Positions 1-6,917 of a stretch of DNA of 56,711 nucleotides are shown piece after piece. This DNA comes from a virus: the IMG/VR virus record IMGVR_UViG_3300024259_000040, positions 1 through 56,711 of that record. The stretch is one strand, 5' to 3'. The position numbers and the translations under genes were made by a program. The notes beneath the pieces are model-generated. The model was not told where the DNA came from. It worked only from the letters and a program-made list of their open reading frames with translations, and did not search any database. Each line of letters starts with the position of its first letter. The stretch's first letter is position 1.

Positions 1-1
1 A

Positions 2-51
2 TTGCAGCGTCGGGGCGCCGCACAAGCGCGAGCGAATATGGTTCGTGGCCG
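2..51. repeat. Terminal direct repeat, left copy
   Basis: These 50 bases are identical to 56662-56711 at the right end; the next base outward differs (a at 1, c at 56661). The methyltransferase reading frame is continuous if the two copies are merged. This is what an overlap-closed circular or circularly permuted assembly looks like, so I infer the ends are artificial and not a biological attachment site. Confidence 0.9.
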
Positions 52-674
52 ACACCCGATGCACAGTTGATGAACGACGGAGCCGATCCCGAGAAACATC
101 GAGCTCGACTGGAGCGCCTGAAGGAGAAGCACAACAACGGCAATGGTGCGGGGCTTCCGCTGGCCCAGGCCGCGCACCTATCAACTTGGCCGACGCCGAC
201 GCAACCAAGTGGGGGCCAGACGGTTCCAGAGGGAACGACGGCAACGGGGAAGCGACCGGACGGGAAGAAAGCGCAAGTGACGCTGAAAGATGTGGCGAGC
301 CTGGCGGGATGGCGGACGCCATCCCTGGAGATGGAGACGGGCGGCAGTTATTGCGACCCGGTGAAGGTTCAGGCGCGAATAGCGGCGGGACATCAGGTAT
401 ATCTGAAGGATCAAGCCATGCTGGTCCAGTCAACGGCTTCTGGGCCGACGCCGAATGGCTCCCCTGCCGAGATAACAAATATCGGGCAGTTGAACCCGGC
501 CTTAAGCCGCTTTCTCCAAGCATACCCCGAAGCCTGGGACATAGCAAGTCCGAACTACGACGCCTGGCTCGCCGTGCAAGAAGCAATCGCGTCGGACGAC
601 TCAAGGGCTACGGGAACGCCATTGTGCCAGAAGTAGCGGCGGAGTTTATCCGCGCTTACGAGGAGGTCGCATGA
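3..674 (+). CDS. DNA cytosine-C5 methyltransferase, C-terminal part
   Basis: This is the continuation of the gene that starts at 56216; joined across the terminal repeat the protein is about 372 residues, normal for a phage C5 methyltransferase. It would transfer a methyl group from SAM to cytosine in DNA, protecting phage DNA or evading restriction. This part holds motif VIII (HKRERIWFVAD, from base 21), a low-complexity Gly/Ser/Glu-rich target-recognition region, the phage-typical GFWADAEWLPCRD stretch, and a motif X-like end (YGNAIVPEVAAEFI). Its stop overlaps the start of the next gene (ATGA). The middle of the gene is also open in the +1 frame with recognisable content, described separately. 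Target sequence cannot be read from this. Confidence 0.88.
   Translation, partial: CSVGAPHKRERIWFVADTRCTVDERRSRSRETSSSTGAPEGEAQQRQWCGASAGPGRAPINLADADATKWGPDGSRGNDGNGEATGREESASDAERCGEPGGMADAIPGDGDGRQLLRPGEGSGANSGGTSGISEGSSHAGPVNGFWADAEWLPCRDNKYRAVEPGLKPLSPSIPRSLGHSKSELRRLARRARSNRVGRLKGYGNAIVPEVAAEFIRAYEEVA
70..636 (+). CDS. Overprinted +1-frame reading of the methyltransferase 3' half (WPTP type)
   Basis: Lies wholly inside the methyltransferase gene, one frame over, and stays open for 188 codons. Its content is not random: WPTPDAQ just upstream of the ATG, then KEKHNNGNGAGLPLA, WPTPT, TASGPTPNGSPAE and GQLNPALSRFLQAYPEAW. I recognise these as recurring phrases of phage and prophage methyltransferase C-termini (WPTP repeats followed by LNPxxSRxLMGxPxxWD). 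The host frame also reads as a valid C5 methyltransferase end. It could be a second gene, an alternative C-terminus reached by a +1 shift near base 64-70, or a conserved shadow. No clear Shine-Dalgarno sequence precedes the ATG. Function unknown. Confidence 0.35.
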   Translation: MNDGADPEKHRARLERLKEKHNNGNGAGLPLAQAAHLSTWPTPTQPSGGQTVPEGTTATGKRPDGKKAQVTLKDVASLAGWRTPSLEMETGGSYCDPVKVQARIAAGHQVYLKDQAMLVQSTASGPTPNGSPAEITNIGQLNPALSRFLQAYPEAWDIASPNYDAWLAVQEAIASDDSRATGTPLCQK

Positions 675-916
675 TCGAGCGCCGCCACTCCGTCGCCAAC
701 CTGCGGTTCCGTTCTATCGGCTGGTGCCAGCGTATCGACTACGCCGTCGGCCCCTGCCAGCAGTGCGGCCAGGTCGGACGGCTCGGCGGCAAGCTCTATC
801 CGCTACGTCGCCAGCTCGTCTGCAGCGGCTGTTACAACGTCGCCGAGACGACGATGGCCGCCCAGGTCGAGAAGATGCCGCCGGCCGATTGGGGCGAGAA
901 AGGAGGGCGACGGTGA
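671..916 (+). CDS. Small zinc-ribbon-like protein
   Basis: An 81-residue protein starting in the ATGA overlap with the methyltransferase stop. It has two CxxC pairs about 30 residues apart (CQQC and CSGC), the pattern of a zinc ribbon, and basic residues on both sides. The next gene begins in its stop codon (GTGA), so the three genes are translationally coupled. I do not recognise the family; a nucleic-acid-binding accessory role in the replication module is only a guess from position. Confidence 0.65.
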   Translation: MIERRHSVANLRFRSIGWCQRIDYAVGPCQQCGQVGRLGGKLYPLRRQLVCSGCYNVAETTMAAQVEKMPPADWGEKGGRR

Positions 917-1707
917 GGTTCACGCCGATCTGCGAAGAGGCTGTCGAGGCGATGGTTGAACAGATCCCCGGGCCAGACGAGATGCGGCTGAAAGCCTGGT
1001 CAGCAGTCCATCGAATACTGCACCGCTGCCAGCGCGAGGAGGGGTATTTCAAGGGCGTCAAATTGGCGCGCGGCGAGTTCCCTTTTGGCTTGGAAGAACT
1101 TGGGAAAAGTTGCTACCTCTCAATCCAAGAAATACGGACAATTCTAAAGCATCTTGAAAAAGCCCGATTTCTAACAAGCAAACGAACAAACAAAGGCAGT
1201 ATCGGAACTGTAATAGAATTTGATACTTACGTGATCGACCTTAACGGAGCTAACAAGCAAGCTAACAAGCAGCTAACAAGCAGCCAACAAGCAGCTAACA
1301 ACACACTAAAGGGGGAAAGGGGGAAAGGGGAAAGAAAAGATACTAGTAGTGACCTGAGTGAGGACGAGAGAAAACCGGGTGACGATTACGAGATCGACAT
1401 GGTGGAGTATTGGGATATGATCGCCCCTACCTTCCCGATACCGTGGAAGCAGTTCGACCTGTGGCGCAAGAATTCCGGCGAAGCTATCGCCGTCACTGCC
1501 GCCCTGCATTGTGCCACGATCGGCAAGGAACCCGACGACCCTGTCACCTACCTGCCCTCTCTTTTCCGCGCCGCCGCCGCAGGTGAGCTGTCCACACAAC
1601 GGAACCACCACCCCGCCCTACCCGCCGGCTCCCCCCACAAGGAAAGCACCGAAGAACGCCTCGCACGCCGTCGTCGCGAGAGAGAGGAGAGAGATCGTGC
1701 AGCTTAA
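913..1707 (+). CDS. Replication initiator-like winged-helix protein
   Basis: A 264-residue protein. The GTG at 913 is chosen because AGGAGG lies about 8 bases upstream and it overlaps the previous stop as GTGA; longer in-frame extensions only read the shadow of the preceding gene. Residues about 50-105 form a winged helix with the wording of phage replication proteins (LSIQEIRTILKHLEKARFLT, then NKGSIGTVIEFDTY), as in O/DnaD-like replisome organisers. A Gln/Asn/Ala repeat (ANKQ type) follows, encoded by an iteron-like DNA array, then a charged linker and a C-terminal domain with EYWDMIAPTFPIPWKQFDLW. The region from 1090 to 1350 is visibly more AT-rich than its neighbours. By analogy with lambda O, it probably binds its own gene to start replication. 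Confidence 0.7.
   Translation: MRFTPICEEAVEAMVEQIPGPDEMRLKAWSAVHRILHRCQREEGYFKGVKLARGEFPFGLEELGKSCYLSIQEIRTILKHLEKARFLTSKRTNKGSIGTVIEFDTYVIDLNGANKQANKQLTSSQQAANNTLKGERGKGERKDTSSDLSEDERKPGDDYEIDMVEYWDMIAPTFPIPWKQFDLWRKNSGEAIAVTAALHCATIGKEPDDPVTYLPSLFRAAAAGELSTQRNHHPALPAGSPHKESTEERLARRRREREERDRAA
1249..1304. repeat. Tandem 11-bp iterons, candidate replication origin
   Basis: Five head-to-tail copies of GCTAACAAGCA begin at 1249, 1261, 1272, 1283 and 1294; the fourth has C for T at position 3 and the last diverges at its end. Upstream (1170-1195) is a looser AACAAGCAAACGAACAAAC stretch, and downstream is a purine-only GGGGAAAG run. Direct repeats next to AT-rich DNA inside an initiator gene match the organisation of the lambda origin inside gene O. 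The origin assignment is inference. Confidence 0.6.
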
Positions 1708-2281
1708 TCAAGACCGCCAAGCCTTTGAGCGCATCGAGGCGCTCCTGCTGGCCCACTATCGGACCATGGTGCCGGATTCCCTGCTGGACGAGATCGAGCG
1801 CATCATGGGGCGCCTCGACAGCCAGATGGTCGAGGAGGCCGTCGCGCGCCACGTCGAGGACACCACCCTGGACGGACGCAATATGCCCGTCGGCAAGTTC
1901 CCTCCGTCCATCGCCGACCTGACCCGCCACTACGAGCAGCAGATGATGGAGCGGCGCCGGGAGGAGCAGCAGCGAAAGAATATCGAGCGCCAAAAAGAGC
2001 CGAGAAACCCTTCCGTCGCGAAGAGGGTGTTGGTCAAGGTCAATTGGGATGAGCTGGTCAGAGGCTACGCCGAGAAGCGGCGAGCGATCACCGCAGCCCT
2101 CCGCCAGCAATTACACCTCACCTGGAAGGATTTCTTTGAGACGATGGTCCTGGCACATACGATCAAGGCATGGATGGATAGCGGTGCCAAGATGACACCG
2201 GCCGAGGCCGTCGAAGTCGCCCGCAGATACATCGAGCAGCATACCAACCCCAAGGAGGAGCAACATGCCATCGCCCAATAA
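1697..2281 (+). CDS. Possible replicative helicase loader/inhibitor-like protein
   Basis: A 194-residue protein starting at GTG 1697, 7 bases after GAGGAGA, overlapping the initiator gene by 11 bases. The N-terminal 80 residues are helical and end in GKFPPSIADLTRHYE, a phrase reminiscent of SPP1 gp39P-like helicase loaders (FxPTIADI). A highly charged Arg/Glu linker follows, then a second helical domain ending in EVARRYIEQH. Position directly after the initiator supports a replisome-loading role. No phage DnaB helicase gene is seen in the window, so the partner would be the host helicase. The family assignment is weak. Confidence 0.5.
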   Translation: MQLNQDRQAFERIEALLLAHYRTMVPDSLLDEIERIMGRLDSQMVEEAVARHVEDTTLDGRNMPVGKFPPSIADLTRHYEQQMMERRREEQQRKNIERQKEPRNPSVAKRVLVKVNWDELVRGYAEKRRAITAALRQQLHLTWKDFFETMVLAHTIKAWMDSGAKMTPAEAVEVARRYIEQHTNPKEEQHAIAQ

Positions 2282-2462
2282 ATTCCCCAAGGAGCGCGTC
2301 GCCAGGGCGGCCCGCATCTACTCGTCTAACGACGCCGCTGGCAGGGCGCTCGGCATTGCCCCGGGCAGTTTTGGGAGGCTTTGCAGGAAGTACGAAATCG
2401 ACACGCCCCTGCAGCAGAAGGAGCGACGGCGCGCCGAATTCCGCGAAGGACTGCCCGAATGA
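2265..2462 (+). CDS. Small helix-turn-helix protein
   Basis: A 65-residue protein with a near-perfect ribosome site (AAGGAGG, 6 bases before the ATG), overlapping the previous gene by 17 bases. Residues about 10-40 read as a homeodomain-like helix-turn-helix (RVARAARIYSSNDAAGRALG, then GSFGRLCRKYEI). Such proteins are common in phage early regions as small DNA-binding regulators. Its DNA target is unknown. Confidence 0.7.
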   Translation: MPSPNKFPKERVARAARIYSSNDAAGRALGIAPGSFGRLCRKYEIDTPLQQKERRRAEFREGLPE

Positions 2463-2938
2463 GCGCCCTTATCGCTATCACCGCCGTCCTCATCCTGCAG
2501 GCCGCCGCCGTCCTGTCGCACGCCTGGGGACAGCGGGATCGGTCGGAGCAGGCACTGATCGCCGTCCTGGTCGGTATGTGGCTGCCGTGCTTTGCGCTGG
2601 TATGGCTCGGCACCTTCCCAGCCTATTGCATCATCCACCCGCCGGCCTGGGTCTTTGTGTGGATCTGGCTGGGCGAGGATCACACCCATTGGGCGCACCG
2701 GCTCTGGATTAAAAACCTGTCCACGTCCAATCTGTTCCACTTGGCCTCGGCCCTCTCGAACTACCCGGCGTCGATCGCCCTGCTCTACTACGCCGGTATC
2801 TGGTGGCCCTGGTGGATCGTCGTGGCGCTGGTCTGCAAGGTCGAATGGAAGCTCCTCAAGCACGTCACTGGGGTCGCTCACTGGCCCCTCCTCGAAACGC
2901 AGGTTATCCGCTTTTTGCGAGAAAGGTTCGCCCGATGA
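2459..2938 (+). CDS. Multi-pass membrane protein
   Basis: A 159-residue protein starting in the ATGA overlap with the previous stop, after GAAGGA. It contains about four hydrophobic stretches: residues 2-20, 36-55, 58-75 (Trp-rich, VFVWIWLGED), and 105-125 (LYYAGIWWPWWIVVALVC). The tail is basic. The family is not recognised. A holin role is possible because an endolysin gene lies about 1.2 kb downstream, but four segments and the early position make this uncertain. Confidence 0.65.
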   Translation: MSALIAITAVLILQAAAVLSHAWGQRDRSEQALIAVLVGMWLPCFALVWLGTFPAYCIIHPPAWVFVWIWLGEDHTHWAHRLWIKNLSTSNLFHLASALSNYPASIALLYYAGIWWPWWIVVALVCKVEWKLLKHVTGVAHWPLLETQVIRFLRERFAR

Positions 2939-3600
2939 AACCGCAAGTAACGCGCGCCGCCGACGGCGGCAAGGTGCTGTCGTTCGCCGGCAGTAAGCTG
3001 GCGCTGTCGATCGTCGGCCCGCCCGATAACCCTATCCCACAACCCTATATGCGGCTCATGCTACTGGCCGTGGCCATGCACCCCGCCCCCAAGCGTATCC
3101 TCCTCCTGGGCCTGGGTGGAGGCGTGCAAGCGCGCTGGCTCCTACAGCACACAACCGCCGACATAGAGGCCGTCGAGATGTCCGAGGGAGTCTACGAGCT
3201 GGCGCGGACCGAGATGGGCCTGGAGCGTCACGGGCGCCTGGCCGTGGTCATCGACGACGCGCTCAACTGGCTGGATGAGCGCCCCGACCATAATGCCGAC
3301 CTGGTCCTGGTCGATCTGTTCGATGAACGTGGCATGGCGTCGGTCGTCCGCTCGATGTATTTCTGGCAGTCGCTGGAAAAGCATCTGGCCCCGGACGCGA
3401 TCGTCGTAGCCAATCTGATGGGCGACACCCACCTCGTCACCAAGACGATGGCCGAGACGCTGGGCGCACCCGTCACCAACGTCGCCTCCCCCGACGGCAA
3501 CGTCGTCGCCTTCAGCGGCGAGAATCGTGCCGATATAGGAGCATGGAGGGAGCGCCGCGACGAGATAGAGGCACGAACGGGCCTCTCTTTCGCCGTGTAG
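2935..3600 (+). CDS. Spermidine-synthase-like SAM-fold protein
   Basis: A 221-residue Rossmann-fold protein starting in an ATGA overlap. Glycine-rich motif I is RILLLGLGGGVQARWLL (near residue 55), followed by the acidic end of strand 2 (IEAVEMSEGVYELA), a DALNWL motif and LVLVDLFDERG, the order seen in spermidine/polyamine aminopropyltransferase-like proteins. These use decarboxylated SAM or SAM; the substrate here cannot be read. The protein is shorter than typical SpeE (about 280) and lacks an obvious N-terminal tetramerisation domain. It could alter host polyamines, or be a methyltransferase with another substrate. Confidence 0.7.
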   Translation: MKPQVTRAADGGKVLSFAGSKLALSIVGPPDNPIPQPYMRLMLLAVAMHPAPKRILLLGLGGGVQARWLLQHTTADIEAVEMSEGVYELARTEMGLERHGRLAVVIDDALNWLDERPDHNADLVLVDLFDERGMASVVRSMYFWQSLEKHLAPDAIVVANLMGDTHLVTKTMAETLGAPVTNVASPDGNVVAFSGENRADIGAWRERRDEIEARTGLSFAV

Positions 3601-3612
3601 ATCGAATAATTC

Positions 3613-3641
3613 TTGACAGGGTATTATCAATCTGCGATCAT
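3613..3641 (+). promoter_or_regulatory. Sigma70-type promoter
   Basis: A perfect -35 TTGACA (3613-3618) and, after 17 bases, a -10-like GATCAT (4 of 6 to TATAAT). It lies in the gap after the spermidine-synthase-like gene and would drive the small gene at 3663 and perhaps the endolysin beyond. Confidence 0.55.
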
Positions 3642-3662
3642 GGAGAAGGGCATGGGTCTTGC

Positions 3663-3920
3663 ATGGATCAGTCAGGGGTTTTACGGGTGATAGCCACAAT
3701 CAAAGAGGCGCACACACGACCTTCTGCAGGTGAAATAACGATCCACTTTTGCCCCGAGGGGGAATGTAAATACTCCCTCACCCTCACACGCGGACATCCC
3801 AAGTCGGTAACGTTCGCCACCGAGGACGAGCTGTTGAAGTTTATCGCCGCGTTCAATGCTCCCCTACCTGCCCCCGGGCAGGAGCAGGAGATACACCACC
3901 GCACGGCGGCCAGTAACTGA
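3663..3920 (+). CDS. Hypothetical 85-aa protein
   Basis: Starts at the ATG at 3663, the only in-frame ATG after the promoter; GGAGAAGGG lies upstream at a long spacing. Mixed alpha/beta composition with a central ITIHFCPEGECKYSLTLTRG segment and a Pro-rich end. I do not recognise it. It is the first gene after a strong-looking promoter, so it may be expressed in the lysogen or very early. Confidence 0.55.
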   Translation: MDQSGVLRVIATIKEAHTRPSAGEITIHFCPEGECKYSLTLTRGHPKSVTFATEDELLKFIAAFNAPLPAPGQEQEIHHRTAASN

Positions 3921-4145
3921 CGACGATTTAAACCGGAGCGCGTTCCGGCGCGCACGGTGACATAACCGAGTAGATCATAAGACGGGTTCAGGCTCGTTCG
4001 ATCTGGAAGACAAATCCAGACCGGGCGGGCCTTTTTTTTTGTTTTGCATCCCCTCGGGGATGTGGCCCTTCGCGGGAGAGGGGGGAGCAAGGGGCCGCCC
4101 CAACAACGCGACCTCTTCCGCACACCTTACTCAGGAGGACAGCGC
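3921..4145 (+). promoter_or_regulatory. Structured leader before the endolysin gene
   Basis: A 225-base gap with several hairpins: GCGCG/CGCGC near 3934, TCTGGA (4002-4007) with TCCAGA (4015-4020), and CATCCC-CTCG-GGGATG at 4045-4061. A run of nine T lies at 4032-4040. The hairpin plus T-run may be an intrinsic terminator between the promoter at 3613 and the endolysin. This would allow readthrough control, but pairing next to the T-run is imperfect. Confidence 0.4.
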
Positions 4146-4712
4146 GTGGCCTCTCGCTCACTCAACGACCTGACCCCCGACACAAAGATCAAAGCGCTGG
4201 AGTTCCTGCGTCTCACCTCCGACGCGGATCTGCAGGTGCTGATCTACTGCACCCACCGCGATGCCTGGGAGCAGGCGCGCCTCTACCGCCAGAGCAGGAC
4301 ACGCAAAGAGATCGACCAGAAACGCGACTTCCTCATCAAGAACGGCTATCGCGTCCTGGCCGACATCCTCGAAGCGGTCGGCCCACAGGCTGGCGCGCTG
4401 CCCCACGTCACCTGGGCCGGTCCCGGCGAGTCGTTCCATCAGTTCAGGCAAGCGTTCGACGCCGTGCCAGTGATCGACGGCAAGTGTATCTGGATAGACG
4501 ACCATCCCTCATGGCTCACGTTCGCCGCTGGCGCTAACCAGGCGGGCCTGGACTGGTCCGGCTACTGGCCCAAGGCCAAGCGCGAATACTTTCATTGCCA
4601 GATCCCCACCGCCGCACGCGAAAATCCCCTCTTCCACTACAACCCCGTCGAGATAGGCAAGGCGCTGGCCGCCGACATCGACCGCCTCAACGACGACAAG
4701 GAGGCCGCATGA
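4146..4712 (+). CDS. Endolysin, M15-type L-alanyl-D-glutamate peptidase
   Basis: A 188-residue protein; GTG 4146 is chosen for AGGAGG 7 bases upstream. It should be a zinc peptidase that cuts the peptide stems of peptidoglycan at lysis. Metal motifs of the VanY/M15 fold are present: SFHQFRQAFD near residue 96 (SxHxxxxAxD, with R where G is usual) and GLDWSGYWPKAKREYFHCQ near residue 134 (usually GLEWGGxWxxxxDxPHFQ). The N-terminus (SRSLNDLTPDTKIKALEFL) is typical of phage members. It has no signal peptide, so it needs a holin. It sits in the early region, far from the spanin/holin candidates at 42.5-43.5 kb. Confidence 0.88.
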   Translation: MASRSLNDLTPDTKIKALEFLRLTSDADLQVLIYCTHRDAWEQARLYRQSRTRKEIDQKRDFLIKNGYRVLADILEAVGPQAGALPHVTWAGPGESFHQFRQAFDAVPVIDGKCIWIDDHPSWLTFAAGANQAGLDWSGYWPKAKREYFHCQIPTAARENPLFHYNPVEIGKALAADIDRLNDDKEAA

Positions 4713-5527
4713 CCGCCCGCAAAAGAGCTGTTCCTATCGACGCCTCGCGCTTGCCCGAGTGGGTCCAGCCGCATGTCCCCGCCGGACTGGACGGCGTCGA
4801 TCTGATGGACTGGTATCTCACCCTCGACCAGGGACGACGGATAGGGCTGGCCGAGATGGCAGAAAAAAGCGACGACGAGGAGACGATCGGCGCGCTCTCC
4901 GTCCAGCTCGATCGTTTTTTCATGGCCCTGGCCGAGCGGTTCGATGGGCAGGATACCATGCTCTCGACCCTGTCCGAGGCGGCGAGCGTCGTCATGGCGC
5001 AGACCCGGCCGTCGGATCTCGCCCAAGAGGTCGCCCGCCGAGCCAACGGCGCGAAAAGGCTGCGCACGCCGGCACCCATCAACCCACCCCCACCCGTCGC
5101 CGATCCGTTCGACCCCGACAAGCCTATCGAGGAGTTTATCGCCGACGAGGAAGGCTACACCGACGACGGCCCCGCCAGCCCCGCCAGCCCCGCCGACGAT
5201 GCTCACACGCAGATAATCGAGAAGATCACCACCGACGACGACCCGGCCATGCGCGTGGGGATGCCACCCGACGACATACGCGCCGTGCTGGACTACGCCG
5301 TCGAGGCGGTCGAAAAGTTCCACCCCGGCGACCAGGAGGCCTTCGAGAAAGCGCGCCGTGCCGTCGTCCGGCAGATGCAGGGATGGACAGCCAACAAGGA
5401 GGCACCCAAGCAAGTGCCGTGGAAGAGTGTCCCGTCGCGCGGTTTTCACGGGGTCGTCCTGGCCAACCTGGGACGGCTCGGTATCATCCCCGCCGCCCCC
5501 AAGGAACATGACCCCGAGGTAGACTGA
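4709..5527 (+). CDS. Hypothetical 272-aa protein
   Basis: Starts in an ATGA overlap with the endolysin stop. The N-terminal half is helical and acidic, the middle is Pro/Asp-rich and probably unfolded (near residues 110-180), and the C-terminal domain (from about 190) has AVLDYAVEAVEKFHPGDQEAFEKAR and a Trp-rich GWTANKEAPKQVPWK stretch. I do not recognise the family. It lies in one operon with the following two genes, ending 3 bases before the next start. Confidence 0.65.
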   Translation: MTARKRAVPIDASRLPEWVQPHVPAGLDGVDLMDWYLTLDQGRRIGLAEMAEKSDDEETIGALSVQLDRFFMALAERFDGQDTMLSTLSEAASVVMAQTRPSDLAQEVARRANGAKRLRTPAPINPPPPVADPFDPDKPIEEFIADEEGYTDDGPASPASPADDAHTQIIEKITTDDDPAMRVGMPPDDIRAVLDYAVEAVEKFHPGDQEAFEKARRAVVRQMQGWTANKEAPKQVPWKSVPSRGFHGVVLANLGRLGIIPAAPKEHDPEVD

Positions 5528-5530
5528 GCT

Positions 5531-6052
5531 ATGAACTTCGACAAGATCAAGATCAAGCCGTCCGACCGCTCTGTCACGCTGCAGTGGTCCGAGCCGTCCG
5601 TCGTCTCCGAGGATGCCGACAAGCACAAGCTGGAGTGTCACGACGCACCCGAGCAGTCGATGATCGACGCGTTCTACGCCCTGACGCCCTACTTCCTCGA
5701 CCTACTGGAGCTGCCCGACGATTACGCAACGAGCCTGGTCGTCTGCGGTGTCACTATCAAGACGGGCGCCGGTGGCGATACCTCCTATATCCTCACTGCG
5801 CAGAAGGCGCTGGAAGACTTCGATAGCCCCGTCGTCCTCAACACGCCGCTGATCGCTTACCCAGCGCGCGACCTGCACGACGCCCTCGATGCCCTGGAGC
5901 TGGAAGCGGAGAAGTATGTCAACGGCGAGCGCGGCCAGATGTCGCTGTTCAAGGGCGTCGGTCCCGGTGGCGAGGAGGAGGACGACGATGTGGGCGAGAA
6001 GATAGACGAGCTACTGGACGAGATCGACGCCCTCGATGACGTGACCGTCTGA
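5531..6052 (+). CDS. Hypothetical 173-aa acidic protein
   Basis: An ATG start shortly after the previous stop. The first 110 residues look like a folded alpha/beta domain (SVTLQWSEPSVV, DYATSLVVCGVTIKTG), and the last 45 are a strongly acidic tail rich in Glu/Asp (EEEDDDVGEKIDELLDEIDAL). Such tails are common in DNA-mimic or DNA-metabolism accessory proteins, but that is not evidence for either. Its stop overlaps the next start. Confidence 0.65.
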   Translation: MNFDKIKIKPSDRSVTLQWSEPSVVSEDADKHKLECHDAPEQSMIDAFYALTPYFLDLLELPDDYATSLVVCGVTIKTGAGGDTSYILTAQKALEDFDSPVVLNTPLIAYPARDLHDALDALELEAEKYVNGERGQMSLFKGVGPGGEEEDDDVGEKIDELLDEIDALDDVTV

Positions 6053-6558
6053 TGAGCGCTATCACCCTGACCCCCTCCGAGCAACGTATCTGCCGCTACC
6101 TGGCCGGCGCACGTCACGCCGCCGCCCGGGAAGCTGGCAAGGTCAACGCGCGGAAAGGGCCGCAGGACGACGCCGCGACCGACCTCGAAGGGATCGGCGG
6201 CGAGATAGCGTTCTGCAAGCTGTTCGGCGTCTATCCCGACCTGTCGATAGCCGCCCGCTCGCCGGAAGAGGATAAGGGTGACTGTGTTCTACCGTCCGGC
6301 GCCGTGATCGACGTGAAGACGACGAAGTATGACAACGGTCGTCTCCTGGTCGCCCTGTGGAAGCACGCGAGGAATATCGACCTCTACGCCCTCATGGTCG
6401 GCCAGATGCCCACCTATGAGCTTCGCGGCTGGATCACACCTTTTCAGGTGCGCCAGAAGGATAATATCATCGACCTGGGGCGTGGTCCTGTCTACGCGGT
6501 CGAACAGGCGCGTCTACTCATATCCGAATCCGCTCAGAAGAGGAGCGTGCAGCTATGA
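6052..6558 (+). CDS. PD-(D/E)XK nuclease-fold protein
   Basis: A 168-residue protein whose ATG shares a base with the previous stop. It carries the core of the restriction-endonuclease fold: a helix with Glu (LEGIGGEIAFCKLFG), then Asp in GDCVLPSGAVIDVKTTKYD, where the D-V-K triad matches the (D/E)xK half of the active site, followed by strands LVALWKH and LYALMVG. It may be a phage nuclease for DNA processing or host DNA breakdown. Specificity cannot be told. It overlaps the next small gene by 4 bases. Confidence 0.7.
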   Translation: MSAITLTPSEQRICRYLAGARHAAAREAGKVNARKGPQDDAATDLEGIGGEIAFCKLFGVYPDLSIAARSPEEDKGDCVLPSGAVIDVKTTKYDNGRLLVALWKHARNIDLYALMVGQMPTYELRGWITPFQVRQKDNIIDLGRGPVYAVEQARLLISESAQKRSVQL

Positions 6559-6716
6559 TCTGGAAGACCTGCGGACACTGCGGCGGTGCCGGCGTGATCG
6601 AAGAGGGACAGGCCAGCGCGCACATGCTCGGCCTGGTCCTGATGATGGCCGTCGTCGGCTCCTGCTGGTTCGCTATCGGCATCGCCGTCGGTAAATACGT
6701 CACGTTCGGAGGGTAG
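6555..6716 (+). CDS. 53-aa CxxC membrane protein
   Basis: Starts in the ATGA overlap of the nuclease gene. The N-terminus has CGHCGGAG, a DnaJ-type zinc-knuckle half, and residues 24-46 are one hydrophobic segment (LGLVLMMAVVGSCWFAIGIA). The family is unknown. Together with the next gene it forms a pair of small single-pass membrane proteins directly ahead of the terminase genes. Confidence 0.6.
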   Translation: MIWKTCGHCGGAGVIEEGQASAHMLGLVLMMAVVGSCWFAIGIAVGKYVTFGG

Positions 6717-6718
6717 TC

Positions 6719-6898
6719 GTGTCGTGCGAAGATCCTGACCTCATCGCCGAGCTACTGAGCCGCGAGCGCCAACGCAATACACGCCGCAGCCGGCTCTTTT
6801 GGGACGGCCTGGTCGCCCTCGTCGTCGCCGTCGCCCTCATCGCCTTCATCGTCGCCGGTCGAGCGATCGCCCAGCTCGTCGCCTGGTGGCGGCATTAA
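6719..6898 (+). CDS. 59-aa single-pass membrane protein
   Basis: Starts at GTG 6719, two bases after the previous stop, with GGAGGG upstream. A charged, Arg-rich N-terminal third (SRERQRNTRRSR) is followed by one long hydrophobic segment (LVALVVAVALIAFIVAG) and a short Trp-rich tail. It ends 19 bases before the small terminase gene. No function recognised; it could be a holin or anchor-type protein. Confidence 0.55.
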   Translation: MSCEDPDLIAELLSRERQRNTRRSRLFWDGLVALVVAVALIAFIVAGRAIAQLVAWWRH

Positions 6899-6917
6899 AA
6901 AACAACGACTTGAGACA

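Noticed and set aside
2-51. Terminal repeat as attachment site or cohesive end
   Set aside because: It lies inside the methyltransferase coding region and merging the copies restores the gene, so it is an assembly overlap.
3985-4040. tRNA-like stretch containing TTCGATC near 3996-4002
   Set aside because: Flanking bases do not form a T-stem, and no acceptor or anticodon arms can be drawn; hairpin plus T-run fits a terminator better.
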